A stretch of DNA of 64,000 nucleotides from SP5GCR1 sp965199685 (lineage in GTDB: Bacteria > Pseudomonadota > Gammaproteobacteria > Poriferisulfidales > Oxydemutatoraceae). The stretch lies in assembly GCA_965199685.1 (NCBI GenBank), contig OZ241323.1, forward strand, positions 2,728,001 through 2,792,000. Direction: 5' to 3'. The notes below the pieces were generated by a model. The model did not search any database. It saw only the letters and a program-made list of their open reading frames with translations, and had not been told where the DNA came from. The first letter of the stretch is position 1. Every line of letters starts with the position of its first letter. Positions 8,065-16,784 of the stretch are shown here, one piece after another. Both the position numbers and the translations under genes were made by a program.

Positions 8065-8922
8065 TTAAGGATTTATGGTAAGGTCACGGGCAACTCGGAA
8101 CCCGAAGTTGTTGCCTCGTCCAGATGCGTCGTTCCTGTCGCGATTTGCGGAGCGCAGCTCCTCTGCTTCAAGGTACCAAGAACCGCCGCGCAGCCCGCGT
8201 TTGTTAACATTTTCACATCCGCTTAGCCATGCGCTACCGTCTGTTGGTGCACCAGTGTAATAAAAGTGCCAACAATCCTCCACCCATTCCCATACATTAC
8301 CGTGCATATCATGTAGCCCAAATGCATTTGCAGGAAAACTACCTACTGCTACAGTTCCTTGGCTTTCATACTGAGCCTGATTACCCAAAAGCATACGACC
8401 GAAATGATACGCCGTAGTGGTTTCAGCACGAGCCGCATATTCCCACTCCGCCTCGGTCAATAACCTGTATTCATGTCCAGTCTTCCTTGATAACCAATCA
8501 GCGTAAGTTGAAGCATCATACCAAGAAACGCATACCACTGGATGATTATTGGTTTGCTTAAAACCCGGACCATGCCAAGATGCACCTTGTGGATAATAAC
8601 AATTTGCGGTTTTGTGTTTTGTTTCTCTAACAAACTCCGCATATTGCCCTACGGTTACCTCGTATTTGCCGACCGCAAAAGGTTTAGGAATAGTAACTTG
8701 ATGCTGAGGCTCCTCAGAGGCATATCTTCCTCTCTCTCCTTTGGGCGAACCCATCATGAACTTTCCTGCCGGCACCACAACCATCTCCGGACAGGTCGCA
8801 CAATCACGAAAAGCATCCCCCACCTGATATGCATTGACAGATGTTAACGGAGATAGCAATAATAAAAACAACAACACGATAGCAATGCTAATTCCTCTCC
8901 TGTGGAAGGGTGGCTTATGCAT
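8065..8922 (-). CDS. Secreted SUMF1 (formylglycine-generating-enzyme-like) domain protein
   Basis: The protein has a signal peptide (IAIVLLFLLLLSP) followed by a SUMF1/FGE-sulfatase domain: VVVPAGKFMMGS, FAVGKYEVTVGQYAEFV, PVVCVSWYDASTYADWLS, LLTEAEWEYAARA, MHGNVWEWVEDCW and the end NFGFRVARD. The copper-binding cysteine pair of true FGE, expected just before the final GFR segment, is absent (EELRSANRDRND), so I expect a non-catalytic or differently active member. I chose the ATG at 8922 rather than 8994, because the longer form reads through dispersed repeat DNA. Even the chosen N-terminus (PPFHRRGIS) is written by a repeat half. Confidence 0.85.
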   Translation of the reverse strand: MHKPPFHRRGISIAIVLLFLLLLSPLTSVNAYQVGDAFRDCATCPEMVVVPAGKFMMGSPKGERGRYASEEPQHQVTIPKPFAVGKYEVTVGQYAEFVRETKHKTANCYYPQGASWHGPGFKQTNNHPVVCVSWYDASTYADWLSRKTGHEYRLLTEAEWEYAARAETTTAYHFGRMLLGNQAQYESQGTVAVGSFPANAFGLHDMHGNVWEWVEDCWHFYYTGAPTDGSAWLSGCENVNKRGLRGGSWYLEAEELRSANRDRNDASGRGNNFGFRVARDLTINP

Positions 8923-9355
8923 TTTGTAATGTATGCGTCTAGTAATCATGTTGAGGTTCTGCACAATGTCACGCCGGTTGACCTGCTGGCTCAATCGGCG
9001 GTTCTATCTGACGGGGTGGTTGTATCGGGTTCTGCACAAGGCAATTCCCCTCCTCTGGAGGGGTGGCAGGCGAAGCCTGACGGGGTGGTTTTTTGCGTAC
9101 CCACCATCTTTATATCAACCGCTACGCGCCATTAAATTTATGAAAACGGTAGAGGCGGATTTGCATATCCGCCCTAAAGTACCGCTCGGCACTACTGCAA
9201 CCGCTTGCGCCACTTGGTTTTGGTTTCCATGAATTGGATGGTGTACGATTTCGTTTGTACAGGCGCGTCGCGTTCCGGGAGGGCATATTGAATCGCCGAT
9301 AATCGGCGGTTCTATCTGACGGAGTGGTCGCGCCGTGTCTGCAGGCGATAGCTGC
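8923..9355. repeat. Repeat block between SUMF1 gene and small ORF
   Basis: No gene seen. The block holds, in order: the GCATTTTGTAATGTATGCG unit with its trailing GTTGAGGTTCTGCACAATG (also at 12664, 14231, 54831), a CGCCGGTTGA/TCAATCGGCG palindrome, a CCCCTCC/GGAGGGG plus CAGGCG/GCCTG hairpin pair (9050-9090), and a GGCGGAT/ATCCGCC hairpin at about 9154-9173. Confidence 0.7.
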
Positions 9356-9556
9356 CTAGCGTTTTGAGCCAACTTCCTGATGCGCATCCTCCACTATCTC
9401 CATCGCGATTTTCATATAATCTTCGCTATAACCATGAAGCTCGGATTGCTCATCGGGAGAAAAATACTCCTGCATTGAGACACCTGTATTTTGCTCTTTT
9501 TCAATGAACTTCTTCTGCATCTCTATCAACTGCTTGATTTTCTCTTGCTTAGTCAT
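9356..9556 (-). CDS. Small hypothetical protein
   Basis: A 66-residue soluble, charged, mostly helical protein (QEKIKQLIEMQKKFIEKEQ at the start, DYMKIAMEIVEDAHQEVG near the end). I do not recognise a family. A GGTAAAAG stretch just upstream of ATG could serve as ribosome binding site, and the base composition agrees with coding DNA rather than with the repeat blocks on each side. It stands alone. Confidence 0.55.
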   Translation of the reverse strand: MTKQEKIKQLIEMQKKFIEKEQNTGVSMQEYFSPDEQSELHGYSEDYMKIAMEIVEDAHQEVGSKR

Positions 9557-9714
9557 GTCTTTTACCTATGTTCCAAATTAAAATATTGAGGGGTTAATAA
9601 TAACAGAAATCAGGGACATTTTCACAGGAAAGTGCTGGTAAAAAATAGAACTGCTTTTGTTGTCATTGCAACAAACGGCAACAATGACGTTCCTTTTTCA
9701 ACAACCTCGTGCTT

Positions 9715-9743
9715 TTGTTTAATCACAAAACATTACATATAAT
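9715..9743 (+). promoter_or_regulatory. Possible promoter giving leaderless dusA mRNA
   Basis: TTGTTT (9715-9720), 17 bases, TATAAT (9738-9743). The -10 box ends only 6 bases before the dusA ATG at 9750, so transcription would start at or next to the start codon. No ribosome binding site is present before that ATG. This fits a leaderless transcript. Confidence 0.45.
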
Positions 9744-9749
9744 AAGCCA

Positions 9750-10748
9750 ATGAATTTAAGTGAACATAGACGTTTTTGTGTGGCACCAATGATGGCTTAT
9801 ACCGACCGCCACTTTCGCTATTTATTACGACTTATAAGTTGCCACGCGATGCTGTATACGGAAATGCTGAGCAGTCATGCAATACTAAATGGCGACCGTA
9901 GCCGTCTATTGGATTTTTCCGAGCAAGAACATCCTTTAGCGTTACAAATCGGAGGGAACTGCCCTGAGGATATGGCGCGTTGTGCCGAATACGCCGCACA
10001 ATACGGTTATGACGAGATTAACATCAATGCCGGATGCCCCAGCCCCAGAGTAGGCAAGGCGCAATTCGGTGCATGTTTGATGAAGACACCGCAGCGCATC
10101 GCAGACTGCGTGCGCTTGATGTCGCAAGCGAGTGATTTACCAGTCAGTGTGAAATGCAGAATCGGTGTTGACGACTACGACGGCTACGAGCGATTTTATC
10201 GCTTTATAGAATATGTTGCCGATGCCGGTTGCAACACATTCATCGTCCATGCCCGCAAGGCATTGCTGGGAAAATTATCTCCTAAACAAAATAGAGAAAT
10301 ACCGCCGCTTGAATACGAATATGTCTATAGGCTTAAGCAAGAGCGTCCCGACCTCGAAATCATCTTGAACGGTGGCATACAAGATATAGATACGGCGTAC
10401 CAAAAACTGGACATCGTTGACGGAGTGATGCTGGGACGGGCAGTGCAGAAAAATCCTTTTATTCTGCACGAAGTTGATGCGTTGTTTTATAATCAGCATA
10501 CGGATTACAAATCCCCGTTGGATATTGCCAGAATGATGTTGCTTTATATAGAATATCAAATCAGCAAAAACACATTCAATACAAAATTGTTACAAGCTGT
10601 GCAGAATTTATTTAAGGGACATAGGCACGCTAAAAAATGGCGGCATCTACTGAGCGTAGAGGCGAATAGAATAGAAAAAAACAAATTAGTCGGCTGGCTG
10701 GACAAACAACTGGAATTATTTGATAGAGAATTATTGGAAAATACTTAA
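9750..10748 (+). CDS. dusA: tRNA-dihydrouridine(20/20a) synthase
   Basis: FMN-dependent reduction of uridine 20/20a in the tRNA D-loop. The 332-residue protein has APMMAYTDRHFRYLLRL at the start, the catalytic Cys in NAGCPSPRV (Cys 96), FGACLM, the His of FIVHARKA, LSPKQNREIPPL and GVMLGRAVQKNP, all of the DusA subgroup. The length is normal. The next gene starts 16 bases after the stop, probably in the same transcript. Confidence 0.96.
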   Translation: MNLSEHRRFCVAPMMAYTDRHFRYLLRLISCHAMLYTEMLSSHAILNGDRSRLLDFSEQEHPLALQIGGNCPEDMARCAEYAAQYGYDEININAGCPSPRVGKAQFGACLMKTPQRIADCVRLMSQASDLPVSVKCRIGVDDYDGYERFYRFIEYVADAGCNTFIVHARKALLGKLSPKQNREIPPLEYEYVYRLKQERPDLEIILNGGIQDIDTAYQKLDIVDGVMLGRAVQKNPFILHEVDALFYNQHTDYKSPLDIARMMLLYIEYQISKNTFNTKLLQAVQNLFKGHRHAKKWRHLLSVEANRIEKNKLVGWLDKQLELFDRELLENT

Positions 10749-10764
10749 GATTTAAGGATATGAA

Positions 10765-11547
10765 ATGAGCTTGTGGGTACGGTTTGAACACCAAAATCAA
10801 ATGAAAATAGGTTGCTTGGAAGGGCACGAAATTAGATTGTGTGATGCCAACGCTAACCATCCTTTTGACACTCCGCCGCTCACCGACCAAACCGCAAGTT
10901 TGGATGAGGTTACATTATTAACGCCCTGCACCCCAAGCAAAATGATTGCGTTATGGAATAACTACGCCGCCCTCGCCGATAAAAATGAATTGCCTTATCC
11001 CAAGACACCTTTGTATTTATTCAAGCCTGCCAATACTTATGCCGGAACTGGGGCAGTTATTAGGCATCCCAAGTTTTATAACGGCGAGGTTTTTTACGAA
11101 GGCGAACTTGGTATCGTTATCGGCAAAGTCGCTTGCGATCTTGAAGACCCTCAAGCCGGCAACGATGCGATATTCGGTTATACCTGCATCAACGATGTGA
11201 CCGCCTTTGGTTTATTGAAAGAATACGCAGGCTTTGACCAGTGGAGCCGTGCAAAAGGTTTTGACGGCTTCGGCATATTCGGTCCTGCGATTGCAACACA
11301 ACTTGATTGGCGAGACCTTGAAATCATAACTCGTGTGAACGGCAACGAAGTCCAACATTACCCGGCAAAAGATATGATTTTCAACCCACCCGAAATCGTC
11401 GCTGCACTGTCGCGCAATATGACGCTGTATCCGGGGGATATTATTTGCTGCGGTACTTCAATCGGACTGGGACCAATGCCTATGGGTTGCACCGTTGAAG
11501 TTGAAATCGCAGGTATCGGCTGTTTGATTAATAGAACTGCAAAGTAA
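10765..11547 (+). CDS. Fumarylacetoacetate hydrolase family protein
   Basis: A 260-residue FAH-family protein. Metal-binding residues are visible in YEGELGIVIGK (two Glu) and NDVTAF (Asp), with KGFDGFGIFGP and the C-terminal PGDIICCGTSIGLGPM segment. Members cleave or decarboxylate beta-diketo acids (for example acylpyruvases, HpcE-type isomerase/decarboxylases); the substrate is not predictable here. It follows dusA by 16 bases. No other aromatic-degradation genes are nearby, which argues for a general acylpyruvase-like role. Confidence 0.88.
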   Translation: MSLWVRFEHQNQMKIGCLEGHEIRLCDANANHPFDTPPLTDQTASLDEVTLLTPCTPSKMIALWNNYAALADKNELPYPKTPLYLFKPANTYAGTGAVIRHPKFYNGEVFYEGELGIVIGKVACDLEDPQAGNDAIFGYTCINDVTAFGLLKEYAGFDQWSRAKGFDGFGIFGPAIATQLDWRDLEIITRVNGNEVQHYPAKDMIFNPPEIVAALSRNMTLYPGDIICCGTSIGLGPMPMGCTVEVEIAGIGCLINRTAK

Positions 11548-11829
11548 CCTATATGTGTAGGGGTGGACCATTCCCCTCCTGTGGAGGGGTGTCAGGCTCC
11601 GCCTGACGGGGTGGTTGCGTCGTGTCTGCAAACAGTACATCTACCCCTCTAATTCATGATAACCACCCGAACGCGTTGTCTTTGCAAAATTCCAACCACT
11701 TGCGCCATTGAATCTACGAAAACGGTAGGGGCGGACTCGCATGTCCGCCCAAATGCGTTGTGTTAGCATACAATATTGTTTGCCATTTGATTTATGGAAG
11801 CCATACATTAAAAACTAACAGAGGTATTT
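11548..11829. repeat. Repeat block with GGGCGGAC hairpin
   Basis: No gene. Contains the CCCCTCC/GGAGGGG and GTCAGGCTCC/GCCTGAC hairpins (11573-11612) and the variant dispersed hairpin GGGCGGAC-TCGCAT-GTCCGCCC at 11729-11750. Confidence 0.65.
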
Positions 11830-12618
11830 ATGAGTGATCTAAAACTTTTCAAATTGAACAACGACAAAGTTGAAGAATTAACAGCAGTATCTTTTACTCT
11901 GGAGAAACCTTTGCAGACTTTAGTAGAGCATAACTTGGAAGAGATATTCGGTATTAAATTTTTAGCCACCGAATATTCTACAGGCAGAGAACACAGAGGG
12001 CGTATTGATACGCTGGGTGTGGACGAGGATAACTGCCCAGTGATTATTGAATACAAACGCTCGGAATCTGAAAACGTGATCAACCAAGGGCTTTTTTATC
12101 TAGACTGGCTGATGGATCATAAGGCTGCATTTGAACTTCTGGTGATGAGACAGCTCGGCAAAGACTATGTCGAGGAAATAGAATGGTCGTCTCCAAGGCT
12201 TTTATGTATTGCTAATGATTTCAAGAAATATGACGAGCATGCAGTAAAACAAATAAACCCCAATATAGAGCTGATTAGATATAGAAAATTCAACGAGGGT
12301 ATGCTTTTGTTTGAGTTGGTTAATTCACAAACCGCAACTGGGCATGTACAAACATATAATAGAAAAAAGAATACGAATCAAAGAGCTTTTAGGGAAACGG
12401 ATAACAGAGGATTAGTGCATTCTGGCAGGCAGCTCAAGTTTTCAGGTAAAAGAATCTATAAAAAAATTCCCTATAATCCAAGACGGAAAGATACTTTTGG
12501 CTATCGTAGCTGGGAGCTTATTGAAGATGGAATGACCTATGAGGAATATCTCAGTGCGGGAGGGAGGCAAAAAGATTTGAAATGGGATTTGGACCGAAAA
12601 TGGGTGGAACTAGTATAA
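11830..12618 (+). CDS. PD-(D/E)XK nuclease-like protein with divergent C-terminus
   Basis: Residues 1-170 follow a conserved bacterial family of predicted nucleases: LEKPLQTLVEHNLEEIFG, EHRGRIDTLGVDEDNCPVIIEYKR (Asp, Glu-x-Lys core), NQGLFYLDWLMDHKAAFELLV and NPNIELIRYRKF. Family members I recall end in a DUF5655 domain; here the tail instead is basic and ends SWELIEDGMTYEEYLSAGG followed by KDLKWDLDRKWVELV, a motif seen in unrelated small proteins. So the gene may be a fusion or a recombined copy. GAGG precedes the ATG. It stands alone between repeat blocks. Confidence 0.7.
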   Translation: MSDLKLFKLNNDKVEELTAVSFTLEKPLQTLVEHNLEEIFGIKFLATEYSTGREHRGRIDTLGVDEDNCPVIIEYKRSESENVINQGLFYLDWLMDHKAAFELLVMRQLGKDYVEEIEWSSPRLLCIANDFKKYDEHAVKQINPNIELIRYRKFNEGMLLFELVNSQTATGHVQTYNRKKNTNQRAFRETDNRGLVHSGRQLKFSGKRIYKKIPYNPRRKDTFGYRSWELIEDGMTYEEYLSAGGRQKDLKWDLDRKWVELV

Positions 12619-13109
12619 GAAGAATAAGAGGCTGTCAATTCCCCTCCTTTGGAGGGGTGGCAAGCCTACGCATTTTGTAATGTATGCGTCTAGCAATCAT
12701 GTTGAGGTTCTGCACAGTGTCACGCCGATTGACCTACTGGCTCAATCGGCAGTTCTATCTGACGGGGTGGTCGTTACATACTTGCACAAACCCAACCACT
12801 TGCGCCATTAAATTTAAGAAAACGGTAGGGGCGGACAATTGAAATGCCGATTGACCTACTGACTCAATCGGCGGCTTTATTCTGCCCTAACGCGTTGCGT
12901 CTGCAAAACTCCAACCGCTTGCGCCACTAAATTAATGATAACCACCTGTAGGGGAGGGCTAACATGCCCTCCCTAAAGTACCGTTCTGAACAACCTTAAC
13001 CACTTGCGCCACTTGGTTTTGATTCCTACAGATTGGATGGCGTACGACTTTATTTGTGCAGGCGCAACGCATTAGGGTAGACAAATCAAATTGCCAATTA
13101 CCCCACCAG
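12619..13109. repeat. Repeat block
   Basis: No gene. Holds a CCCCTCC/GGAGGGG hairpin, the GCATTTTGTAATGTATGCG unit (about 12666), two CGCCGATTGA-type palindromes (one with its stem changed to GCCGATTGA/TCAATCGGC), and an empty GGGAGGGC-TAACAT-GCCCTCCC hairpin at 12952-12973. Confidence 0.65.
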
Positions 13110-13556
13110 TTAATCTTTTCTTTTTTTAGAGTCCTCGTCAAATGTGGATAACACTCTTTCACGGCTAAGGTAAGAAATATTGGTAATACTGATCAGGCAC
13201 TGAATAAAATTGTAGAGAATGTCTCCTGCGTTGGAGATTTCATCAATTGTAGCAATGAGCTGTCCTTCTATTTCCTTAACACCATATTTCTCCAAAGAGC
13301 TTTCTATAATTTCATTACGGGTTCCGTTTTCCAAAGACGATAAGTCTGTATCGTAGCTCATGTGCATATATGTATGTCCTTCGTCCGTTATAATCCAATT
13401 ACCCAATCCATCTGTCTTTAATATAACAACAAAGTGGTCTCCGTCATCAAAATGAAAAGGAGTAAATATCTGATAGCCATTATCCTCTCTAGGATATAGT
13501 TCAACTGACTTGGCGACAGATTCCTTGAAAGATTTCCGTATTGACTCCGTATTCAT
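13110..13556 (-). CDS. DUF1828 domain protein, possibly 3'-shortened
   Basis: The 148-residue protein matches the DUF1828 pattern: TPFHFDDGDHFVVILKTDG, GNWIITDEGHTYMHMSYDTDL, and a second half with NAGDILYNFIQCLISITNISYLSRERV. DUF1828 proteins are often followed by a DUF1829 domain and are suspected components of toxin-antitoxin or phage-defence loci; function is not established. Here the tail after residue 140 is short and lysine-rich, directly beside a repeat block, so a C-terminal part may have been lost. Confidence 0.7.
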   Translation of the reverse strand: MNTESIRKSFKESVAKSVELYPREDNGYQIFTPFHFDDGDHFVVILKTDGLGNWIITDEGHTYMHMSYDTDLSSLENGTRNEIIESSLEKYGVKEIEGQLIATIDEISNAGDILYNFIQCLISITNISYLSRERVLSTFDEDSKKRKD

Positions 13557-13639
13557 TAGAACATTTGCGCCACAAGTAAAATCTGTTTCCTTAAATGAGA
13601 GGACATTCTGTTACCAATATAGGCAGGACAACAAAGGAT

Positions 13640-13849
13640 TTACCGACCAAAGATTTCAAGTGGAATGGGTTGCAGACGAAACGGCTTCACTTTTTTCGGC
13701 TTCGGTTCCGGCTCCTTAGGAAGACTATCAAGTATTTTTTCTATCTCTTGCCACTGCCTAAACAAATCCATATCTACATGCGGATTACTGCGGAAGGCAT
13801 CCTCAACTTCCTTGATAAAAGGATTCTCATTCTCTCTTTTTTTGCTCAT
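13640..13849 (-). CDS. Small hypothetical protein, proline/lysine-rich C-terminus
   Basis: A 69-residue protein: MSKKRENENPFIKEVEDAF at the start, an acidic-aromatic middle (VDMDLFRQWQEIEKILDSL) and a tail KEPEPKPKKVKPFRL. The longer frame (to 13951) is rejected because AGGAG lies 7 bases before the ATG at 13849. I do not recognise the family. It faces DUF1828 in the same direction with an 83-base gap, so the two may be cotranscribed. Confidence 0.55.
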   Translation of the reverse strand: MSKKRENENPFIKEVEDAFRSNPHVDMDLFRQWQEIEKILDSLPKEPEPKPKKVKPFRLQPIPLEIFGR

Positions 13850-14388
13850 AGTAAACTCCTGGTTGTATTCAAAAGATGTGCTTCTTGAGCATTGTAGCAG
13901 AGCCAATAAATATCCGGCTGTTGCAAAAGCACTGTCATTGTAAAAACCCAACCGCTTGCGCCATTGAATTTAAGAAAACGGTAGGGGCGGATTTGCATAT
14001 CCGCCCTAAAGTTGAGTCCTCGCACAAATTTACCCGCTCTGCGCCACCAAATCATGGTTACCGTGAACGAAAAGGATAGAATGGATTGTCCGTACAGACA
14101 CAAACGACGGTTCTATTTTTCAACAGTCCCACATGCCCTTCCTAAAGTACCGTTCTGCACAACTGTAACCGCTTGCGCCTCTCGATTATGGAAACCACTA
14201 TTCCCCTCCTTTGGAGGGGTGGCAGGCCTATGCACTTTGTAATACATGTGTTTAGCAATCATGTTGAGGTTCTGCACAGTGTCACGCCGATTGACCTACT
14301 GGCTCAATCGGCGGTTCTATCTGACGGGGTGGTTGTGGCGTGTCTGCATTGAGGTTCTGCACAACGTCACGCCGATTAACCTACCAGC
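13850..14388. repeat. Repeat block with TIR-150 remnants
   Basis: No gene. Includes the paired-variant hairpin GGGCGGAT-TTGCAT-ATCCGCCC (13985-14006), a lone right TIR-150 end (TTCTATTTTTCAACAGTCCC, 14111-14130), a GGAGGGG hairpin, the GCACTTTGTAATACATG unit (about 14233), and two CGCCGATTGA/TCAATCGGCG palindromes (about 14286-14315 and 14369-14399), the second ending inside the AAA+ gene. Confidence 0.65.
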
Positions 14389-15378
14389 TCAATCGGCGGT
14401 TCTACCTTTGAACAGCCCCGATGTTTTCCCCTTGTATGCCGACTTTCTATCGGCGAGCATTTGACATATTAGTTCCTTAGACACCGCTGTTTTGTCTTCT
14501 AAGATAGCTTCCTTCACAGCATCGTAGCAGGCTTGCACAATTTCGGCATGGCTTAGATCTTTGGTTTTAGAAACAAGCTCTTCCACTTTCAAGTCACCTA
14601 AAAATGAGGCGAGTCTATTTTTGATTAACTTAATCGTCTCTTGCTCAGAGGGAAGGTCGTAATACAGGATGTCGTCAAACCTACGGAATAGTGCTTGATC
14701 TAACAAACCCATATTGTTTGTAGCAGCAATAATGATGCTTTCGGAGTCATCGTTTTCTATAAACTGCAAAAATGAATTCAGCACTCGTCGCATCTCGCCC
14801 ACATCATTATCTCGTCCTCTTTCGGCACCAATAGCATCAAATTCATCAAAGAGAAAAACCCCTATGGACTCACCAATGACATCAAAGACCTGTCTTAACT
14901 TGGCACTGGTCTCCCCCATATATTTAGTCACAACCTTATCCATTTGGATACCATGAAGCGGTAAATCAAGCTCCCCGGCGATAACAGAAGCCGTCATTGT
15001 TTTTCCTGCCCCAGGAGGACCTGCCAATAAAATTTTCCTTCTGTTAGTCATACCATGTTTTAGTAATTTACGCTTCTGATAATATTCCCTGATCACTTTA
15101 TCTATCCTTTTCCTCAAATCAGGCTTTAAGACAATGTCTGCCAACCTATTACTAGGCTGCGACGATATAACGAAATTGCCCAGGTCTTTGTGCAGATTAA
15201 TGACCTTCAGGTTTGGGCTTCTTTGCTTATCTATGATGTTGCGAATATCTCGGGCAAGGGTGGCATGCCCCTTGTGCGCCTCGGCAGCCGCGACCTGCAA
15301 AGCGATAGTTAAGAACTGCTCGTCCTCATTGAGCAGATGAGACCTTATTAAAGATTTGATTTGACTTGCTGTTGCCAT
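14389..15378 (-). CDS. AAA+ ATPase, 3' end rewritten by TIR-150
   Basis: A 329-residue AAA+ ATPase: Walker A GPPGAGKT (120-127), Walker B VFLFDEFDAIG (DE 178-179), sensor AATNN, arginine finger region FRRFDD. The N-terminal helical region (residues 1-90) is like the ATPase found beside subtilases in phage-defence pairs; no protease is seen here. The start at 15378 (MATASQ) is chosen because the same start is conserved in the remnant at 24600. The last ten codons (SGLFKGRTAD and TGA) are read from a TIR-150 end, so the natural C-terminus has been replaced. Confidence 0.8.
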   Translation of the reverse strand: MATASQIKSLIRSHLLNEDEQFLTIALQVAAAEAHKGHATLARDIRNIIDKQRSPNLKVINLHKDLGNFVISSQPSNRLADIVLKPDLRKRIDKVIREYYQKRKLLKHGMTNRRKILLAGPPGAGKTMTASVIAGELDLPLHGIQMDKVVTKYMGETSAKLRQVFDVIGESIGVFLFDEFDAIGAERGRDNDVGEMRRVLNSFLQFIENDDSESIIIAATNNMGLLDQALFRRFDDILYYDLPSEQETIKLIKNRLASFLGDLKVEELVSKTKDLSHAEIVQACYDAVKEAILEDKTAVSKELICQMLADRKSAYKGKTSGLFKGRTAD

Positions 15379-15453
15379 TTTATAGCTGATAGGGGGTTCC
15401 TTTGGAGGGTATTGTACCAAACCTGCAGCGGAAATGAAGCCCAACCGCTTTGT

Positions 15454-15647
15454 GCCAGATTATTCCCCTCCTTTGGAGGGGTGGCAGGCGCAGCCTGACG
15501 GGGTGGTTGTCAATACGCTTGCACTAGTCAATTCCCCTCCTTTGGAGGGGTGTCAAGCTCCGCCTGATGGGGTGGTTGTCAACACGCCTGCACAAACCCA
15601 ACTGCTTGCATCTCATCTATGGTTATGATTTCCCGTACTTGATTTTC
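15454..15647. repeat. Double hairpin repeat plus scar of a DUF2971 tail
   Basis: Two tandem CCCCTCC/GGAGGGG units (15463-15510, 15531-15590) are followed by TATGATTTCCCGTACTTGAT at about 15625. The same order of two hairpins and the same scar occurs at 23030-23200, where the scar is the real C-terminus (KYGKS stop) of the DUF2971 gene. So this stretch is a displaced copy of that gene's 3' end. Confidence 0.65.
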
Positions 15648-16568
15648 TCATTTCTCCACTTGCTCATTTCCACCCAAATAACCTATTTTTGATAGCTCTG
15701 ATGCAATATGAACAAGTACTTTGTGGTTTTTGAGAGACGGATGCCTTTTTGCAGCTAGATTAAACTCTTCAAACGCCCGATCACTGTCTCCTTCTAAATT
15801 GTAGGTAATACCACGCATATAATACGCATCTGCATATTCAGGGTTTATTTCCATTGCTTTAGTAAAATCTGCTCTCGCACTAACATAGTCCTTTTTGTTA
15901 ATGTAAGTATTGCCACGATCATAATGCACTTGTGCATTTTTGGGATCTAGTTCTATTGCTCTGCTAAGTTCTGTTATCGCACGGTCATAATCCTGCTTAT
16001 TAGTATAGGCAATGCCACGCCCCCAGTATGCATCTACATATTCAGGATTTAGGTCTATTACTTTGTTAAAGTCTGCTATCGCACGATCGTTGTCACCTTC
16101 AAAACCGTAGGTAATGCCGCGCTTGAGATACGCATCTGCATATTCAGGATTTAGTTCTATTGCTTTGTTAAAATCCGCTATCGCACTATCATAGTTCCTC
16201 TTGCGACTGTAGGTAATGCCACGATTGAGATACGCGTCTGTGTGTTCAGAGTTTAGTTCTATTACTTTGGTAAAGTCTGCTCTTGCATGGTTATGTTCAC
16301 TCTTACAACGGTAGGCAATACCGCGATTATAGTACGCATCTGTATATTCGGGATTTAGTTCTATTGCCTTAGTAAGGTCTTCAAGTGCATGGTCACAATC
16401 CTTCCTGTTCATGTAGGCAGTGCCACGACCATAGTACGCCACCGCTTGATTATGAGGCTCCTCTTCAAGGTAGATAAGGTTAGTGGATACTAGAATTAAT
16501 TTTCCCCACTTTTCTCCCTCAAGAAGCTGCCTCGCTTCTTTTCTCAGATTTTCTATTTCTTTATCCAT
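15648..16568 (-). CDS. TPR repeat protein
   Basis: The 306-residue protein consists of about seven consecutive 34-residue TPR units (AYYGRGTAYMNRKDCDHALE, DAYYNRGIAYRCKSEHNHA, then five more with the pattern DAYxxRGITY...AIADFNKAIELNPEY). There is no signal peptide and no membrane segment, so it is a cytosolic protein-binding scaffold. The repeats are very alike, which points to recent internal expansion. It lies upstream of the AAA+ gene on the same strand, with a repeat block between. Partner unknown. Confidence 0.85.
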   Translation of the reverse strand: MDKEIENLRKEARQLLEGEKWGKLILVSTNLIYLEEEPHNQAVAYYGRGTAYMNRKDCDHALEDLTKAIELNPEYTDAYYNRGIAYRCKSEHNHARADFTKVIELNSEHTDAYLNRGITYSRKRNYDSAIADFNKAIELNPEYADAYLKRGITYGFEGDNDRAIADFNKVIDLNPEYVDAYWGRGIAYTNKQDYDRAITELSRAIELDPKNAQVHYDRGNTYINKKDYVSARADFTKAMEINPEYADAYYMRGITYNLEGDSDRAFEEFNLAAKRHPSLKNHKVLVHIASELSKIGYLGGNEQVEK

Positions 16569-16659
16569 AACGAAAACTATTGTAAATCTGTCTTTAGGCT
16601 ATGACAACTCACACGGCAACCCAATTTTGCAATAGGCTATGACAATTGGACATCTGCGT

Positions 16660-16689
16660 TTGCTACGAGTAACAAAACATCGCTATAAT
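16660..16689 (+). promoter_or_regulatory. Promoter before the repressor fragment
   Basis: TTGCTA (16660-16665), 18 bases, TATAAT (16684-16689), followed 6 bases later by an ATG (16696) that opens a 34-codon frame of unknown meaning. The promoter probably once served the phage-type repressor whose C-terminal piece lies at 16785. Confidence 0.4.
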
Positions 16690-16784
16690 AAGCGAATGAA
16701 CTTTGACGATATAATTTTGGTTATCCATGAGGAATTAAAACGCAGGAAAACAACAAAATTTCGAGCAACCATTAAGGCGAATCA

